Shown: piece after piece, positions 36,589-45,550 of the stretch
Position numbering within the stretch: the first letter of the stretch is position 1
Layout: each line of letters starts with the position of its first letter
NCBI GenBank assembly: GCA_965278995.1
Contig: OZ257136.1
Coordinates: forward strand, 496,001-560,000
Length of the DNA stretch: 64,000 bases
Source: JADJYF01 sp965278995
GTDB lineage: Bacteria > Pseudomonadota > Gammaproteobacteria > Ga0077536
Direction of reading: 5' to 3'
Notes under the pieces: generated by a model
The model's input: the letters and a program-made list of their open reading frames with translations, nothing else
Told to the model about the DNA's origin: nothing
The model's database searches: none
Translations under genes and position numbers: made by a program

Positions 36589-38070
36589 ATGACTGCCCCT
36601 CAGGGCACGGTCGATCCGATACGCCGTTCAGCGGTTGCACGCGCGCTGCGCACAGCTTCGCCCGGACTGGCCGTGCTCGATCTAGCCGAAGATACGCGCC
36701 CCTATGAATGCGATGGCCTGACTGCTTACCGTCAACTGCCCATGCTGGTCGCGCTTCCGGAAACGGAAGTGCAGGTTCAGCAGGTATTGCGCACCTGTCA
36801 TGCGCTCGGAGTACCAGTGGTGCCGCGCGGTGCCGGAACTGGTCTGTCGGGCGGTGCACTGCCACTCGCCGACGGCGTCCTGCTGTCGATGGCCAGGTTC
36901 ATGCGTATCCGGCATATCGATCCATTGGCAGGAACAGCGGTAGTCGAACCCGGTGTGCGCAACATCGCGATTTCGGAAGCCGCGGCACCGTTCGGGCTTT
37001 ACTATGCGCCCGATCCATCAAGCCAGATTGCGTGCACTATCGGCGGCAATGTGGCCGAGAATTCTGGCGGCGTGCATTGTCTGAAGTACGGATTGACCGT
37101 GCATAACGTCTTGCACGTCCGTGGCTATACCATCAGCGGCGAACCGATAGCGTTTGGCGGCGCAGCACTCGACGCGCCGGGGCTCGACCTGCTTGCCCTC
37201 GTCATCGGTTCCGAGGGGCTACTGGCGGTGACCGTCGAAGTGACGGTGAAACTTATCCCGAAACCCGATTACGCGCAGGTCATCATGGCATCGTTCGACG
37301 ACGTCGAGGTTGCCGGCAATGCCGTGGCCGCGATTATCGCGGCGGGGATCATCCCCGCCGGTCTGGAAATGATGGACAAACCGGCAACCGCCGCCGTCGA
37401 AGATTTCGTCCACGCCGGCTACGACCTCGACGCGGCAGCTATCCTGCTGTGCGAATCGGACGGGACACCGGCGGAAGTCGCTGACGAAATCGCGCGCATG
37501 ACGGCTGTACTCGAGCGCGCCGGTGCATCGCGCACGCAGGTCTCGCAGAGCGAGGCCGAGCGACTGCGTTTCTGGTCCGGTCGCAAAGCGGCATTTCCTG
37601 CGGTGGGGCGTATTTCACCCGACTACTACTGCATGGATGGCACGATCCCGCGCAAGCGACTCGGCGAAGTATTGCGCTTCATCGCCGCGATGGAGAACAA
37701 GTACGCGTTGCGCTGTCCGAACGTATTTCACGCCGGCGACGGCAACTTACATCCACTCATCCTGTTCGACGCCAACGACCCCGATCAGCTCGCGCGGACT
37801 GAAAAATTCGCCGCCGAGGTGTTGGCAAAGTGTGTTGAAGTCGGTGGCACGATTACGGGCGAGCATGGTGTCGGCATCGAGAAGATCAACGAAATGTGCG
37901 TGCAGTTCGGCAGCGCGGAACTACAGATCTTCCACGCCATCAAGCAGGTATTCGACCCTGCCGGTCTGCTGAATCCTGGTAAAGCGGTTCCGACGCTGCA
38001 TCGGTGTGCCGAACATGGTGGCATGCATGTCTCTACGACAGCGCCGGCGAACGAGTTGCCGCGCTTCTGA
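36589..38070 (+). CDS. glcD: Glycolate oxidase FAD-binding subunit
   Basis: The protein has 493 residues. It is an FAD-linked oxidase with a PCMH-type FAD domain (LPMLVALPETEVQVQQVL, VVPRGAGTGLSGGALP, VEPGVRNIAISEAAAPFGLYYAPDPSSQ) and a C-terminal FAD-oxidase domain containing HAGDGNLHPLILFD and EHGVGIEK, both typical of GlcD. It oxidises glycolate or a related 2-hydroxyacid at the cytoplasmic face and passes electrons on with GlcE and GlcF. Its stop overlaps the glcE start (TGATG), showing a tightly coupled operon. No regulator gene of the GlcC type is adjacent. Confidence 0.95.
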   Translation: MTAPQGTVDPIRRSAVARALRTASPGLAVLDLAEDTRPYECDGLTAYRQLPMLVALPETEVQVQQVLRTCHALGVPVVPRGAGTGLSGGALPLADGVLLSMARFMRIRHIDPLAGTAVVEPGVRNIAISEAAAPFGLYYAPDPSSQIACTIGGNVAENSGGVHCLKYGLTVHNVLHVRGYTISGEPIAFGGAALDAPGLDLLALVIGSEGLLAVTVEVTVKLIPKPDYAQVIMASFDDVEVAGNAVAAIIAAGIIPAGLEMMDKPATAAVEDFVHAGYDLDAAAILLCESDGTPAEVADEIARMTAVLERAGASRTQVSQSEAERLRFWSGRKAAFPAVGRISPDYYCMDGTIPRKRLGEVLRFIAAMENKYALRCPNVFHAGDGNLHPLILFDANDPDQLARTEKFAAEVLAKCVEVGGTITGEHGVGIEKINEMCVQFGSAELQIFHAIKQVFDPAGLLNPGKAVPTLHRCAEHGGMHVSTTAPANELPRF

Positions 38071-39137
38071 TGGAGAACCTGCCAGCTACGCTGATTGAAC
38101 GCGTGCGTGCGGCCGCTGCCGACGGCACGCCGTTGCGCATACGCGGTGGTGGCAGCAAGGATTTCTACGGTGGATTGCTGGTGGGTGAAGTTCTCGATAC
38201 GCGTGTCTTTGCCGGCATTGTCGAGTACGAGCCGAGCGAACTCGTGATCACGGCCCGCGGCGGCACACCGCTGGCCGAACTCGAGGAGCTGCTCGAGGCC
38301 CACCAGCAGATGCTTGCATTCGAGCCGCCGCATTTCGGGCCGGGTGCGACAGTCGGCGGAAGCGTTGCTGCGGGCCTCGCTGGGCCGCGCCGCGCGAGCG
38401 CCGGTGGTGTGCGCGATTTCGTGCTCGGTACCACCCTGCTGGATGGCCGCGCGCAAACGCTTCGCTTCGGTGGGCGCGTCATGAAGAACGTTGCCGGCTA
38501 TGACGTCTCGCGCCTGCTGGCTGGCTCGTTTGGCATGTTCGGCGTGATCGTCGAGGTCTCCCTCAAGGTGCTGCCACGACCGGCACGGGAGATCACGCTT
38601 GCGTTCGACTTCGACGAAGCTACTGCGATTACGGCGTTCAATCGGTGGTCGGCGCGGCCGCTGCCGATTTCGGCCACGGCGTGGTGCTCAGGGCGCGCCT
38701 GGCTGCGCTTATCGGGTTCGGAACCGGCGGTCGCCGATGCAGTGAGGACGCTGGGTGGTGAACAAATCGAGGAGGCGCAGGCTGGCGCGTGGTGGAGGGA
38801 TGCGCGCGAGCAGCGCCATACTTTCTTTGCTCAGACCGGACCGTTGTGGCGTCTGTCGATGCCCGCGACAGCCGACCCACTCGCGCTCGGTGGTGCACAG
38901 TTCATGGAATGGGGCGGCGCTCAGCGCTGGCTGCGCGATACCACGCTGCCGGCAGCGGCTATTCGTGCTGCGGTCACTGCCGTCGGCGGCCACGCGACCT
39001 TATTTCGTGGTGGTGACCGTACCGCCGGTGTGTTCACGCGGCTGGCACCGGTCAATCAGCGCATTCACGAGGGGTTGAAGCAGGTCTTCGATCCCGCCGG
39101 TATATTCTGCCGTAGCCGTATGTACCCGGAATTCTGA
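38070..39137 (+). CDS. glcE: Glycolate oxidase subunit GlcE
   Basis: The protein has 355 residues from ATG 38070, which overlaps the glcD stop. It is a shorter FAD-binding PCMH protein with LRIRGGGSKDFYGG, LEFEPP-like and GGSVAAGLAGPRRASAGGVRDFVLG motifs characteristic of GlcE, then GRVMKNVAGYDVSRLLAGS. The C-terminal helix LKQVFDPAGIFCRSRMYPEF is the usual GlcE end. It forms the glycolate oxidase complex with GlcD and GlcF. Confidence 0.95.
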   Translation: MENLPATLIERVRAAAADGTPLRIRGGGSKDFYGGLLVGEVLDTRVFAGIVEYEPSELVITARGGTPLAELEELLEAHQQMLAFEPPHFGPGATVGGSVAAGLAGPRRASAGGVRDFVLGTTLLDGRAQTLRFGGRVMKNVAGYDVSRLLAGSFGMFGVIVEVSLKVLPRPAREITLAFDFDEATAITAFNRWSARPLPISATAWCSGRAWLRLSGSEPAVADAVRTLGGEQIEEAQAGAWWRDAREQRHTFFAQTGPLWRLSMPATADPLALGGAQFMEWGGAQRWLRDTTLPAAAIRAAVTAVGGHATLFRGGDRTAGVFTRLAPVNQRIHEGLKQVFDPAGIFCRSRMYPEF

Positions 39138-39142
39138 TCGAT

Positions 39143-40366
39143 ATGCAGACGCGTCTTGCCGATTTCATCAAGGATACGCACGAAGGGCGTGAGGCCGAGG
39201 CGATCCTGCGCAAGTGCGTGCACTGCGGGTTCTGCACGGCAACCTGCCCGACTTACCAGTTGCTGGGTGACGAACTGGACGGCCCGCGTGGACGCATCTA
39301 TCTCATCAAGCAGGTGCTGGAAGGTGAGCGCGCAGGGCCGAGCACGCAACGCCATCTCGATCGCTGCCTGACCTGTCGCTCCTGCGAGACGACCTGCCCG
39401 AGCGGCGTCGAGTACGGCCGACTGGTCGATATCGGGCGCGCTGTTGTCGATCGTCAAGTGCCGCGTACCACCGGCGCACGTTGGCTTCGGCACACGCTCG
39501 CGTTCGTTTTGACGCATACGTACACGTTCGCCGGCTTGCTCAGCATCGGGCAACTGTTACGCGCAGTGCTGCCGCGCAAGCTCGCCGCCAAAGTGCCGCC
39601 GCGAGGTGCAGCGCCAGGTATATGGCCCGCACCACGCCATGCGCGCCGCATGCTGGTGCTGGCCGGTTGTGTGCAACCGGCGCTCGCGCCGCGCATCAAC
39701 GCCGCCGCGGCGCGCGTTCTCGACCGCCATGGCATTTCGCTGATCGAAGCGCCAGGCGCAGGATGCTGCGGGGCGCTGCGACATCATCTCGGTTTTCAGG
39801 ACGACGGGCTCGATGACATGCGCCGGATCATTGATGCATGGTGGCCCGCAATCGCTGGCGGTGAAATCGAGGCCATCGTGATGACAGCAAGTGGCTGCGG
39901 CGCGGTGGTGAGTGACTATGGTCATCTACTCGCACACGATCCGGCTTATGCCGACAAAGCGGCGCGCATCGCCGCGATGACGAAGGACTTGTCGGTAATC
40001 CTCGCCGCCCAACCCCCGCTGCCATTGGCGCAAGAACTATTTGTACGAATTGCGGTGCATGCGCCGTGTTCCCTGCAGCACGGTCAGCAGCAACGCGGTG
40101 TCGTCGAACGACTACTGGAGAAGGCCGGCTACCAGCTGACCACTGTTGCCGATGGTCACCTGTGCTGTGGCTCGGCCGGAACTTATTCCATTCTGCAGCC
40201 GACGCTATCGCAGCGTCTGCGCGATAATAAACTCGCCGCATTGAACGCTGACAGTCCAAGCGCGATCGTTACTGCCAATATCGGCTGCCTCAGTCATCTT
40301 GCCAGTGGCGGCGAGACACCGGTAATGCATTGGATCGAGCTGCTCGACAATCGACCGGGGGCCTGA
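39143..40366 (+). CDS. glcF: Glycolate oxidase iron-sulfur subunit
   Basis: The protein has 407 residues, starting 5 bp after glcE. Two 4Fe-4S motifs are present: C25/C28/C31/C35 and C75/C78/C81/C85. Two CCG-type domains follow (GCVQPALAPRIN...GAGCCGALRHH and APCSLQHGQQQ...LCCGSAGTYS), which bind further cofactors or mediate electron transfer. It completes the GlcDEF complex, which delivers electrons to the respiratory chain at the inner membrane. The gene converges on chaA with only 15 bp between them. Confidence 0.96.
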   Translation: MQTRLADFIKDTHEGREAEAILRKCVHCGFCTATCPTYQLLGDELDGPRGRIYLIKQVLEGERAGPSTQRHLDRCLTCRSCETTCPSGVEYGRLVDIGRAVVDRQVPRTTGARWLRHTLAFVLTHTYTFAGLLSIGQLLRAVLPRKLAAKVPPRGAAPGIWPAPRHARRMLVLAGCVQPALAPRINAAAARVLDRHGISLIEAPGAGCCGALRHHLGFQDDGLDDMRRIIDAWWPAIAGGEIEAIVMTASGCGAVVSDYGHLLAHDPAYADKAARIAAMTKDLSVILAAQPPLPLAQELFVRIAVHAPCSLQHGQQQRGVVERLLEKAGYQLTTVADGHLCCGSAGTYSILQPTLSQRLRDNKLAALNADSPSAIVTANIGCLSHLASGGETPVMHWIELLDNRPGA

Positions 40367-40381
40367 CGCCGTTCCGCGCAG

Positions 40382-41464
40382 TCATGGAACAACGGTCGTG
40401 AACAGATAGACGGCGAACAGCACCAGGTGCACGACGCCATGAAGCAGCGTCGTGCGTCCTGTCCCCAGCGTCATCGTCGTGACGAACAGGGAAAGCAGGA
40501 ACAACAGGCTCGATTTCACGTCCAGTCCCAGAGTCAGCGTCCAGCCAGTAGCAAGCGAGACGAGGGCGACGGCAGGGATGGTCAGCCCGATGCTCGCAAG
40601 CGCCGAGCCCAGGGCGAGATTGAGACTGGTCTGCAGGCGATTGGCTTTGGCCGCCCGCAATGCGGCCACCCCTTCGGGCATCAGGACCACCGTGGCAATG
40701 ATGATACCGACCAGCGCTTTGGGTGCACCGAAACTATCGAGTGCGGACTCGACGCCGGGCGCCAGCGCCTTAGCCAGCAGAACGACCGCCACCAGCGATG
40801 CCAGCATGAGTATGACGGCGAACGTCGTCACCCGCGCATCGGGGCGCGCAGCATGCCGTTCTTCATCGGCGGGATCGTCCTCCGGTAGAAAATAATCGCG
40901 GTGACTGACGGTCTGCATGAGCACGAAAGTCGAATACAACACGAAAGAAACCACGGCAATGAATGCGAGCTGACTCGAGCTGTAGACAGGTCCAGGCGTG
41001 CTGACCGTGTAATTCGGCAGGATCATGGTCAGGACCGCTATAGCGGCCAGCGTAACAAGTGCAGCATTGACGCCGTACAGGCCGAAAACCTGTTCGCGGA
41101 ATCGCGAGCCGCCAACCAGCAGGCATAAGCCGACCATACCATTCAAGATGATCATGACTGCGGCGAAAACAGTGTCGCGCGCCAGCGCGACAGTGGACGG
41201 ACCGCCGGCCAGCATGAGTGAGACAATCAACGCCACTTCGATAATCGTAATCGCGACAGCGAGCGTCAACGTGCCATAAGGTTCGCCAACACGATGCGCA
41301 ACGACTTCCGCATGGTGCACACCGGCGACGACGCAGGCGACCAATCCAGCTGCCAGCAATGCGCTGTAAGCAGAGCCGAAACCAAGTTGCACACCGCCCA
41401 GCAGGATCCATCCGGTGACGGGCGCAATGACGGTCCAAACGGGGATAGTCGACAGGGCGGGCAT
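40382..41464 (-). CDS. chaA: Calcium/proton (sodium/proton) antiporter of the CaCA family
   Basis: The protein has 360 residues with about eleven membrane helices. The two inverted alpha-repeats of the CaCA family are visible as GEPYGTLTLAVAITIIEVALI and the C-terminal IIATVVLMPEGVAALRAAKANRLQTSLNLALGSALASIG, each carrying the key Glu. A short acidic cytoplasmic loop (PEDDPADEE) separates the halves. Length and motifs match ChaA, which exports Ca2+, Na+ or K+ in exchange for protons at high pH or salt. It is transcribed divergently from the BON gene. Confidence 0.93.
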   Translation of the reverse strand: MPALSTIPVWTVIAPVTGWILLGGVQLGFGSAYSALLAAGLVACVVAGVHHAEVVAHRVGEPYGTLTLAVAITIIEVALIVSLMLAGGPSTVALARDTVFAAVMIILNGMVGLCLLVGGSRFREQVFGLYGVNAALVTLAAIAVLTMILPNYTVSTPGPVYSSSQLAFIAVVSFVLYSTFVLMQTVSHRDYFLPEDDPADEERHAARPDARVTTFAVILMLASLVAVVLLAKALAPGVESALDSFGAPKALVGIIIATVVLMPEGVAALRAAKANRLQTSLNLALGSALASIGLTIPAVALVSLATGWTLTLGLDVKSSLLFLLSLFVTTMTLGTGRTTLLHGVVHLVLFAVYLFTTVVP

Positions 41465-41623
41465 GACGCTGCAATTGTAACAGCCTGGCGCGACAAGGAC
41501 GGTGCGTCACCTTCCGGCAAAACCTGGCAGATTTTACATCGGTGTGAAAACTCTGCCTCCGCTAAAGCTGCACTGATCTGCAGCGCGCGCGTCTACTCGT
41601 TGTTTCCGTTCGCGAATTTCTTC

Positions 41624-41639
41624 TGGCATGCCAAGTGCA
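41624..41639 (+). promoter_or_regulatory. Candidate sigma-54 -24/-12 promoter upstream of the BON gene
   Basis: TGGCAT (41624-41629) is followed after 5 bp by GTGCA (41635-41639), giving the required GG-N10-GC spacing with one mismatch in the -12 box. It lies about 90 nt before the BON start. Confidence 0.35.
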
Positions 41640-41728
41640 CCGTGACTGGTGGAAACGGCAATCGTCGGACTAGCTCAGTGATCGCGATAGCTGATGGCCA
41701 TATTTCACACAGCACAGGAAACTCAACC

Positions 41729-42040
41729 ATGAAACACACCCGATTGACATCTATGGCAGCAATTGCCGCCATCGCACTGTTGACGAGCCAGGTCGGCGCA
41801 GCGGAGTCGCACACCGCCGGACAGATCCTCGATGACACCGTAGTAACCGCAAAAGTGAAAGCGGCCCTGATCTCGGACCCGATAACGAAGGCGCACCAAA
41901 TCTCGGTCGACACCTACAAGGGAGTGGTCAAGTTGTCCGGCTTTGTCGACGGTCCCGCTGCTGAGCGACGCGCGTTGGAAGTCGCTCGCAATATCGAGGG
42001 CGCCGTGGCTATCGATGACGACCTTGAGGTGCGTCAGTAA
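41729..42040 (+). CDS. Periplasmic BON-domain protein (OsmY-like)
   Basis: The protein has 103 residues from ATG 41729 with AGGAAA 8 nt upstream; the frame is open far upstream but the signal peptide fixes this start. Residues 1-24 are a signal peptide ending QVGAA. The rest is one BON domain (DDTVVTAKVKAALISDPITKAHQISVDTYKGVVKLSGFVDGPAAERRALEVA pattern), a fold thought to bind membranes or phospholipids and found in OsmY. The mature protein acts in the periplasm, probably in envelope stress. It is followed by a GC-rich stem-loop and the Crp/Fnr gene. Confidence 0.92.
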   Translation: MKHTRLTSMAAIAAIALLTSQVGAAESHTAGQILDDTVVTAKVKAALISDPITKAHQISVDTYKGVVKLSGFVDGPAAERRALEVARNIEGAVAIDDDLEVRQ

Positions 42041-42055
42041 CACTGTGGATGCATA

Positions 42056-42080
42056 GGCGGGCGCTTGCCATGCGCCCGCC
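42056..42080 (+). terminator. GC-rich stem-loop after the BON gene
   Basis: A perfect 9-bp stem (GGCGGGCGC / GCGCCCGCC) with a 7-nt loop begins 15 bp after the BON stop. There is no T tract, so termination may be partial or Rho-assisted. Confidence 0.6.
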
Positions 42081-42164
42081 ACATCTCTCAAATCCTGACG
42101 CGCTGCGGTACAGAGCATTCAAATGACGCTGCTACAGAGTGCCGTTGGGCCTCGGAAGGCAATT

Positions 42165-42899
42165 ATGGAACGACGTCGGATTCAAACACACAATCATCTG
42201 CTGGATGGATTGCCTGCTGCGGATTGGGCGCGGCTTCAGGTGTCACTCGATGTGATCGATATGCCACCCGATCGCACACTGTGCGAACCAGGCACTGAAA
42301 TACGGCAGGTCTATTTCCCGGTGAGCTGTGACGTCTCGCTGTTGATGTTGCTCGATGACGGCGCCATGCCTGAGATTGCGATGGTCGGATGCGAAGGTAT
42401 GGTGGGTGTCGCGGCATTCATGGGTGGGATGAATACGCCTGGCCTGGCATGCGTAAGAACGCCCGGTCAGGCCTACGTTCTGAGTGCGGCGGCATTGCGC
42501 CACGAATTCGAACGCGGTGGTGCGTTACGCGACACGCTATTGCGCTATACGAACGCACTCATGACGCAAATAGTCCAGGTCGCGATCTGTAACGGGCGTC
42601 ATTCCGTCCATCAGCGGCTCGGCCGCTGGCTGCTCAGCAGTGTCGATACGCGACATACCTCGGGAGAGCTGGCGGTCACACAGGAGCAGATCGCGAATCT
42701 GCTAGGTGTCCGTCGCGAAGGTGTAACTGCGGCCGCGGGAACACTGCAGCGTGCTGGCCATATCCGCTACAGTCGCGGCCGCATTGCCCTGCTTGATCGC
42801 ACTGGGCTCGAGGGATGCGTCTGCGAATGCTATCGCGTGATCAGGACGGAGTTCGACAAACTGCTGGCCAGCGCATCGAGTCGTAGTTCGCACGCGTAA
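42165..42899 (+). CDS. Crp/Fnr-family transcriptional regulator
   Basis: The protein has 244 residues from ATG 42165, which has GGAAGG 5 nt upstream; an earlier in-frame ATG at 42123 lacks a site. An N-terminal cyclic-nucleotide-binding-type beta-roll (about 20-135) contains EIAMVGCEGMVGVAAFMGG in place of the classical cAMP-binding loop, so cAMP binding is doubtful. A C-terminal winged helix (about 160-225) includes VTQEQIANLLGVRREGVTAAAGTLQRAG as the recognition helix. There is no N-terminal cysteine cluster of FNR type. It lies beside a BON stress gene and a convergent histidine-kinase operon, and is probably a stress or redox regulator. Confidence 0.9.
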   Translation: MERRRIQTHNHLLDGLPAADWARLQVSLDVIDMPPDRTLCEPGTEIRQVYFPVSCDVSLLMLLDDGAMPEIAMVGCEGMVGVAAFMGGMNTPGLACVRTPGQAYVLSAAALRHEFERGGALRDTLLRYTNALMTQIVQVAICNGRHSVHQRLGRWLLSSVDTRHTSGELAVTQEQIANLLGVRREGVTAAAGTLQRAGHIRYSRGRIALLDRTGLEGCVCECYRVIRTEFDKLLASASSRSSHA

Positions 42900-42939
42900 A
42901 TGAAATCTGCACAGCAGATTGCTGCGGCGGTCGGTGAAT

Positions 42940-44328
42940 TCAGCGGCGGATAGGCACCTGTGCTTCGACGATAGTGCCCGAACCGCCGTCACCGACACGA
43001 ACGGAAAAGCTGCCGCCGAGTTGAGCTACCCGCTCGCGCATGCCAAGTATTCCGTGTGCCATCGGTTTGTCTGTCACATCCGGATCGATTCCGACTCCGT
43101 CATCAACGATTTGCAGGCGAATATGACGGGAATCGCTTTCCAGCTTAACCTGTACGTGACCAGCACGGGCGTATTTGATGATGTTATTGAGTGATTCCTG
43201 GGCGACGCGATAGAGCGCAATGGCGACGGACGGACCAACATCGGGAAAATCGTCTGGACAGTCCGCCTCACATTTCAGTTCCGTACGCCGCGAAAGTTCT
43301 TCGCAGTGCATTCGGAGTGCTGCGCTCAAGCCCAGACTGTCGAGCATGCTGGGGCGCAGTCCCTGGATGATTCGGCGTTTGATATCCACGGACTGGTGCA
43401 ACACGTCCAACGCGCGGTTAAGACGTTCGGCGAGCGCCGGCTCACGCGTCTTCAGGCGGGTCGCAACTGCGGTGACGTCGAGGTTTATGGCGGTCAGGTT
43501 AGAACCGAGCTCATCGTGCAGTTCGTTAGCGAGCGCGGCTTTTTCGGTTTCAGCGAGTTGGAGTAGATAGCGTGAAAGATGCGAAAGCTGGGCTGTACGG
43601 GCCGCGACTTTCGCCTCCAGCGTCTCATTGGCTGCGCGCAGCCGGGCTTCGGCATTGCGTCGCTGCAGCACGCTGCGCGCGATGTGGCCGTAATAGAGCA
43701 GCAGGATGAGCAGGGTGACGGTTCCGATGATCAGCCCGAGAGTCGTCGTCACGCGAAAACGCTCGAAGCTGCGCTCGTTTTTTGCCCGCAATTTGTCTCT
43801 TTCGGCTGCGTCGATGGCGGCCAGCAATCCTGCTACCTCTTTCATCAGTTTCATGCCGGTATCGGTGTGGACCAAATCGATTGCCGGCGCGAGGCCGTGT
43901 TCAGCATAAAGTGAAATCGTGGAGGCCATTTCCTCAAGCTTGGCATTAATGCTTTCGCGCAAACGGATATAGCGCGCGGCTTGAGCCGGGTCGCTGGTGA
44001 ATGCGAGTTCGAGCGTCCGCAGCAGGCCAGGCATCTCGGTCATGACCGGAGCAAAGTCCTCCAGATACGCGCTGTCCCCACTCAGCAGATAACCGCGCTG
44101 ACTGCTTTCGGCGACGGTCAGCCGCGATTGCACGCTGCGTACCGTATCGATAACAGTCCAGGTCTGGTTCACCGCGGCGCCGGCATCCTCGATCTCATTC
44201 AGATTGGCCCACAAACTCACCGCGTTGCCGACGATGAGTGTGACGCAGATAATCAGAAGCAGCGTGATAGTGAGTGGCAGCGCTGACCAGGCATTGCGAA
44301 GCGCAGCCAAATTTGTCGCGATATGCAT
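42940..44328 (-). CDS. Membrane histidine kinase with CHASE3-like sensor, NarL-partner type
   Basis: The protein has 462 residues from ATG 44328, with GGAGAG about 7 nt upstream. A periplasmic CHASE3-like helical sensor (about 45-190, containing ESSQRGYLLSGD) lies between membrane helices 18-36 and 195-213. A coiled linker leads to a HisKA_3 domain with phosphoacceptor His271 (NELHDELGSNL), then an HATPase_c domain with AQESLNNIIKYA (N box) and DDGVGID...HGILGMRERV (G boxes). HisKA_3 kinases pair with NarL/FixJ regulators, and one is encoded two genes upstream. Its gene is last in the four-gene operon and converges on the Crp/Fnr gene. Confidence 0.93.
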   Translation of the reverse strand: MHIATNLAALRNAWSALPLTITLLLIICVTLIVGNAVSLWANLNEIEDAGAAVNQTWTVIDTVRSVQSRLTVAESSQRGYLLSGDSAYLEDFAPVMTEMPGLLRTLELAFTSDPAQAARYIRLRESINAKLEEMASTISLYAEHGLAPAIDLVHTDTGMKLMKEVAGLLAAIDAAERDKLRAKNERSFERFRVTTTLGLIIGTVTLLILLLYYGHIARSVLQRRNAEARLRAANETLEAKVAARTAQLSHLSRYLLQLAETEKAALANELHDELGSNLTAINLDVTAVATRLKTREPALAERLNRALDVLHQSVDIKRRIIQGLRPSMLDSLGLSAALRMHCEELSRRTELKCEADCPDDFPDVGPSVAIALYRVAQESLNNIIKYARAGHVQVKLESDSRHIRLQIVDDGVGIDPDVTDKPMAHGILGMRERVAQLGGSFSVRVGDGGSGTIVEAQVPIRR

Positions 44329-44353
44329 ATTTGACGCTCTCCGACAAAGACCG

Positions 44354-44776
44354 CTAGTGGCCACTGGCCAGTTGCAACACAAGCGTCAGCAGTGCAATCA
44401 AGTCGGTCGATTTGTCGAAAAAATATTTCGCGCCGTAGCGCTCGGCAAGCAAGCGATATTCGCGTTCGGTGTAGTTACTGAACACAATCCGCGTACCGGG
44501 CTCGCTAATCGAGCCTGCCATCGCACTTAGCTTGCGAAGTACGCCGATACCATTGCCAGCGCGCAAATTGATGTCGACTATCAGTACGTCGCAAGCAAGG
44601 TGGCTCAGGGCATCAACGGCAGCTTGCTCTGACGCAGCAGCGCCAACCACCACAACGTTGGGAATGTCGTTCAACTGCTCGGTCAGTAGCGCGCAGACCC
44701 GCTGCGAGTCCTCGACCACGAACACCCGCAGCGGTGAGTCAACTGGTGCCAGCGGAGCGTCTGAACCTTGCGGCAT
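44354..44776 (-). CDS. Stand-alone response-regulator receiver protein
   Basis: The protein has 140 residues from ATG 44776. Only a receiver domain is present: acidic pocket Glu22-Asp23, phosphoacceptor Asp68 (VLIVDINLR), Ser100 and Lys122 (FFDKSTD). No output domain follows. The gene sits 25 bp upstream of the histidine kinase gene, so it probably receives or buffers phosphate from that kinase. A longer GTG start (44854) would add a low-complexity Arg/Ala stretch and is less likely. No clear ribosome binding site precedes the ATG. Confidence 0.85.
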   Translation of the reverse strand: MPQGSDAPLAPVDSPLRVFVVEDSQRVCALLTEQLNDIPNVVVVGAAASEQAAVDALSHLACDVLIVDINLRAGNGIGVLRKLSAMAGSISEPGTRIVFSNYTEREYRLLAERYGAKYFFDKSTDLIALLTLVLQLASGH

Positions 44777-44917
44777 GACGGAGAGGTGGTCCTTGGTGTG
44801 GGTTGTGGCGGACTTATGGTTGCTTCGCGCCGCGCCGCGCCGCGCCGCGATCACGCGATTATCGCGCTGCCCATGTCAGCAGCGGTATCAGGGTTTGTCC
44901 TACATGATTTCCGTCGC

Positions 44918-45550
44918 TTAATCGATGAGATCGTTCTTGATGGCGTAATAGGTGAGGTCGGCATTGTTCGCCACCTTCATTTTTTCGAGCACGCGCGTGC
45001 GATAGGTGCTCACGGTCTTGACGCTGAGATTCAATGAGCTGGCGATCATGCCGACGGTGGTGCCGCGGGACAGCGCCAGGAACACCTCCCGTTCGCGGGC
45101 CGACAGCAGTTCGTGCAACGGACGATTGTCGTCGCGATCAAGTTCGCTGGCCAGCAGTTCAGCCAGTGCCGCGCTGATATAGCGACGGCCGCGATGAATA
45201 GTGCGGATCGCGTTAATCAATTCTACCGGCATGGCTTCCTTCTGCAGGTAGCCGCTGGCGCCGTGACGTAATAGTTCAATGGCATACCGATATTCCGGAT
45301 GCATGCTCAGTACCAGCACCGGCAGGTCGGGACGATCGCGCTTGATCAGCTTCAAAACGTCGACGCCGCTTTTGTCCGGCATCGAAATGTCGAGCAAAAC
45401 TACGTCGAATGCAGCAGACCGCACCAGTCTAATCGCTGCATCGGCAGTCGCTGCTTCGTCCGCGATCACGATGTCTTCGACATCTGTAAAAAAATGCCTG
45501 ATCCCGGCACGGACGACAGCGTGGTCGTCAACCACCAGTACACGTATCAT
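44918..45550 (-). CDS. NarL/FixJ-type response regulator
   Basis: The protein has 210 residues. The receiver domain has Asp8-Asp9, phosphoacceptor Asp54 (VLLDISMPD) and Lys104 (YLQKEAMP). A C-terminal LuxR-type helix-turn-helix (about 145-205) contains LSAREREVFLALSRGTTVGMIA and LSVKTVSTYRTRVLEKM. It is the expected DNA-binding partner of the HisKA_3 kinase in the same operon. The ATG overlaps the stop of the sigma-54 activator gene by one base, so the two are co-translated. Confidence 0.95.
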   Translation of the reverse strand: MIRVLVVDDHAVVRAGIRHFFTDVEDIVIADEAATADAAIRLVRSAAFDVVLLDISMPDKSGVDVLKLIKRDRPDLPVLVLSMHPEYRYAIELLRHGASGYLQKEAMPVELINAIRTIHRGRRYISAALAELLASELDRDDNRPLHELLSAREREVFLALSRGTTVGMIASSLNLSVKTVSTYRTRVLEKMKVANNADLTYYAIKNDLID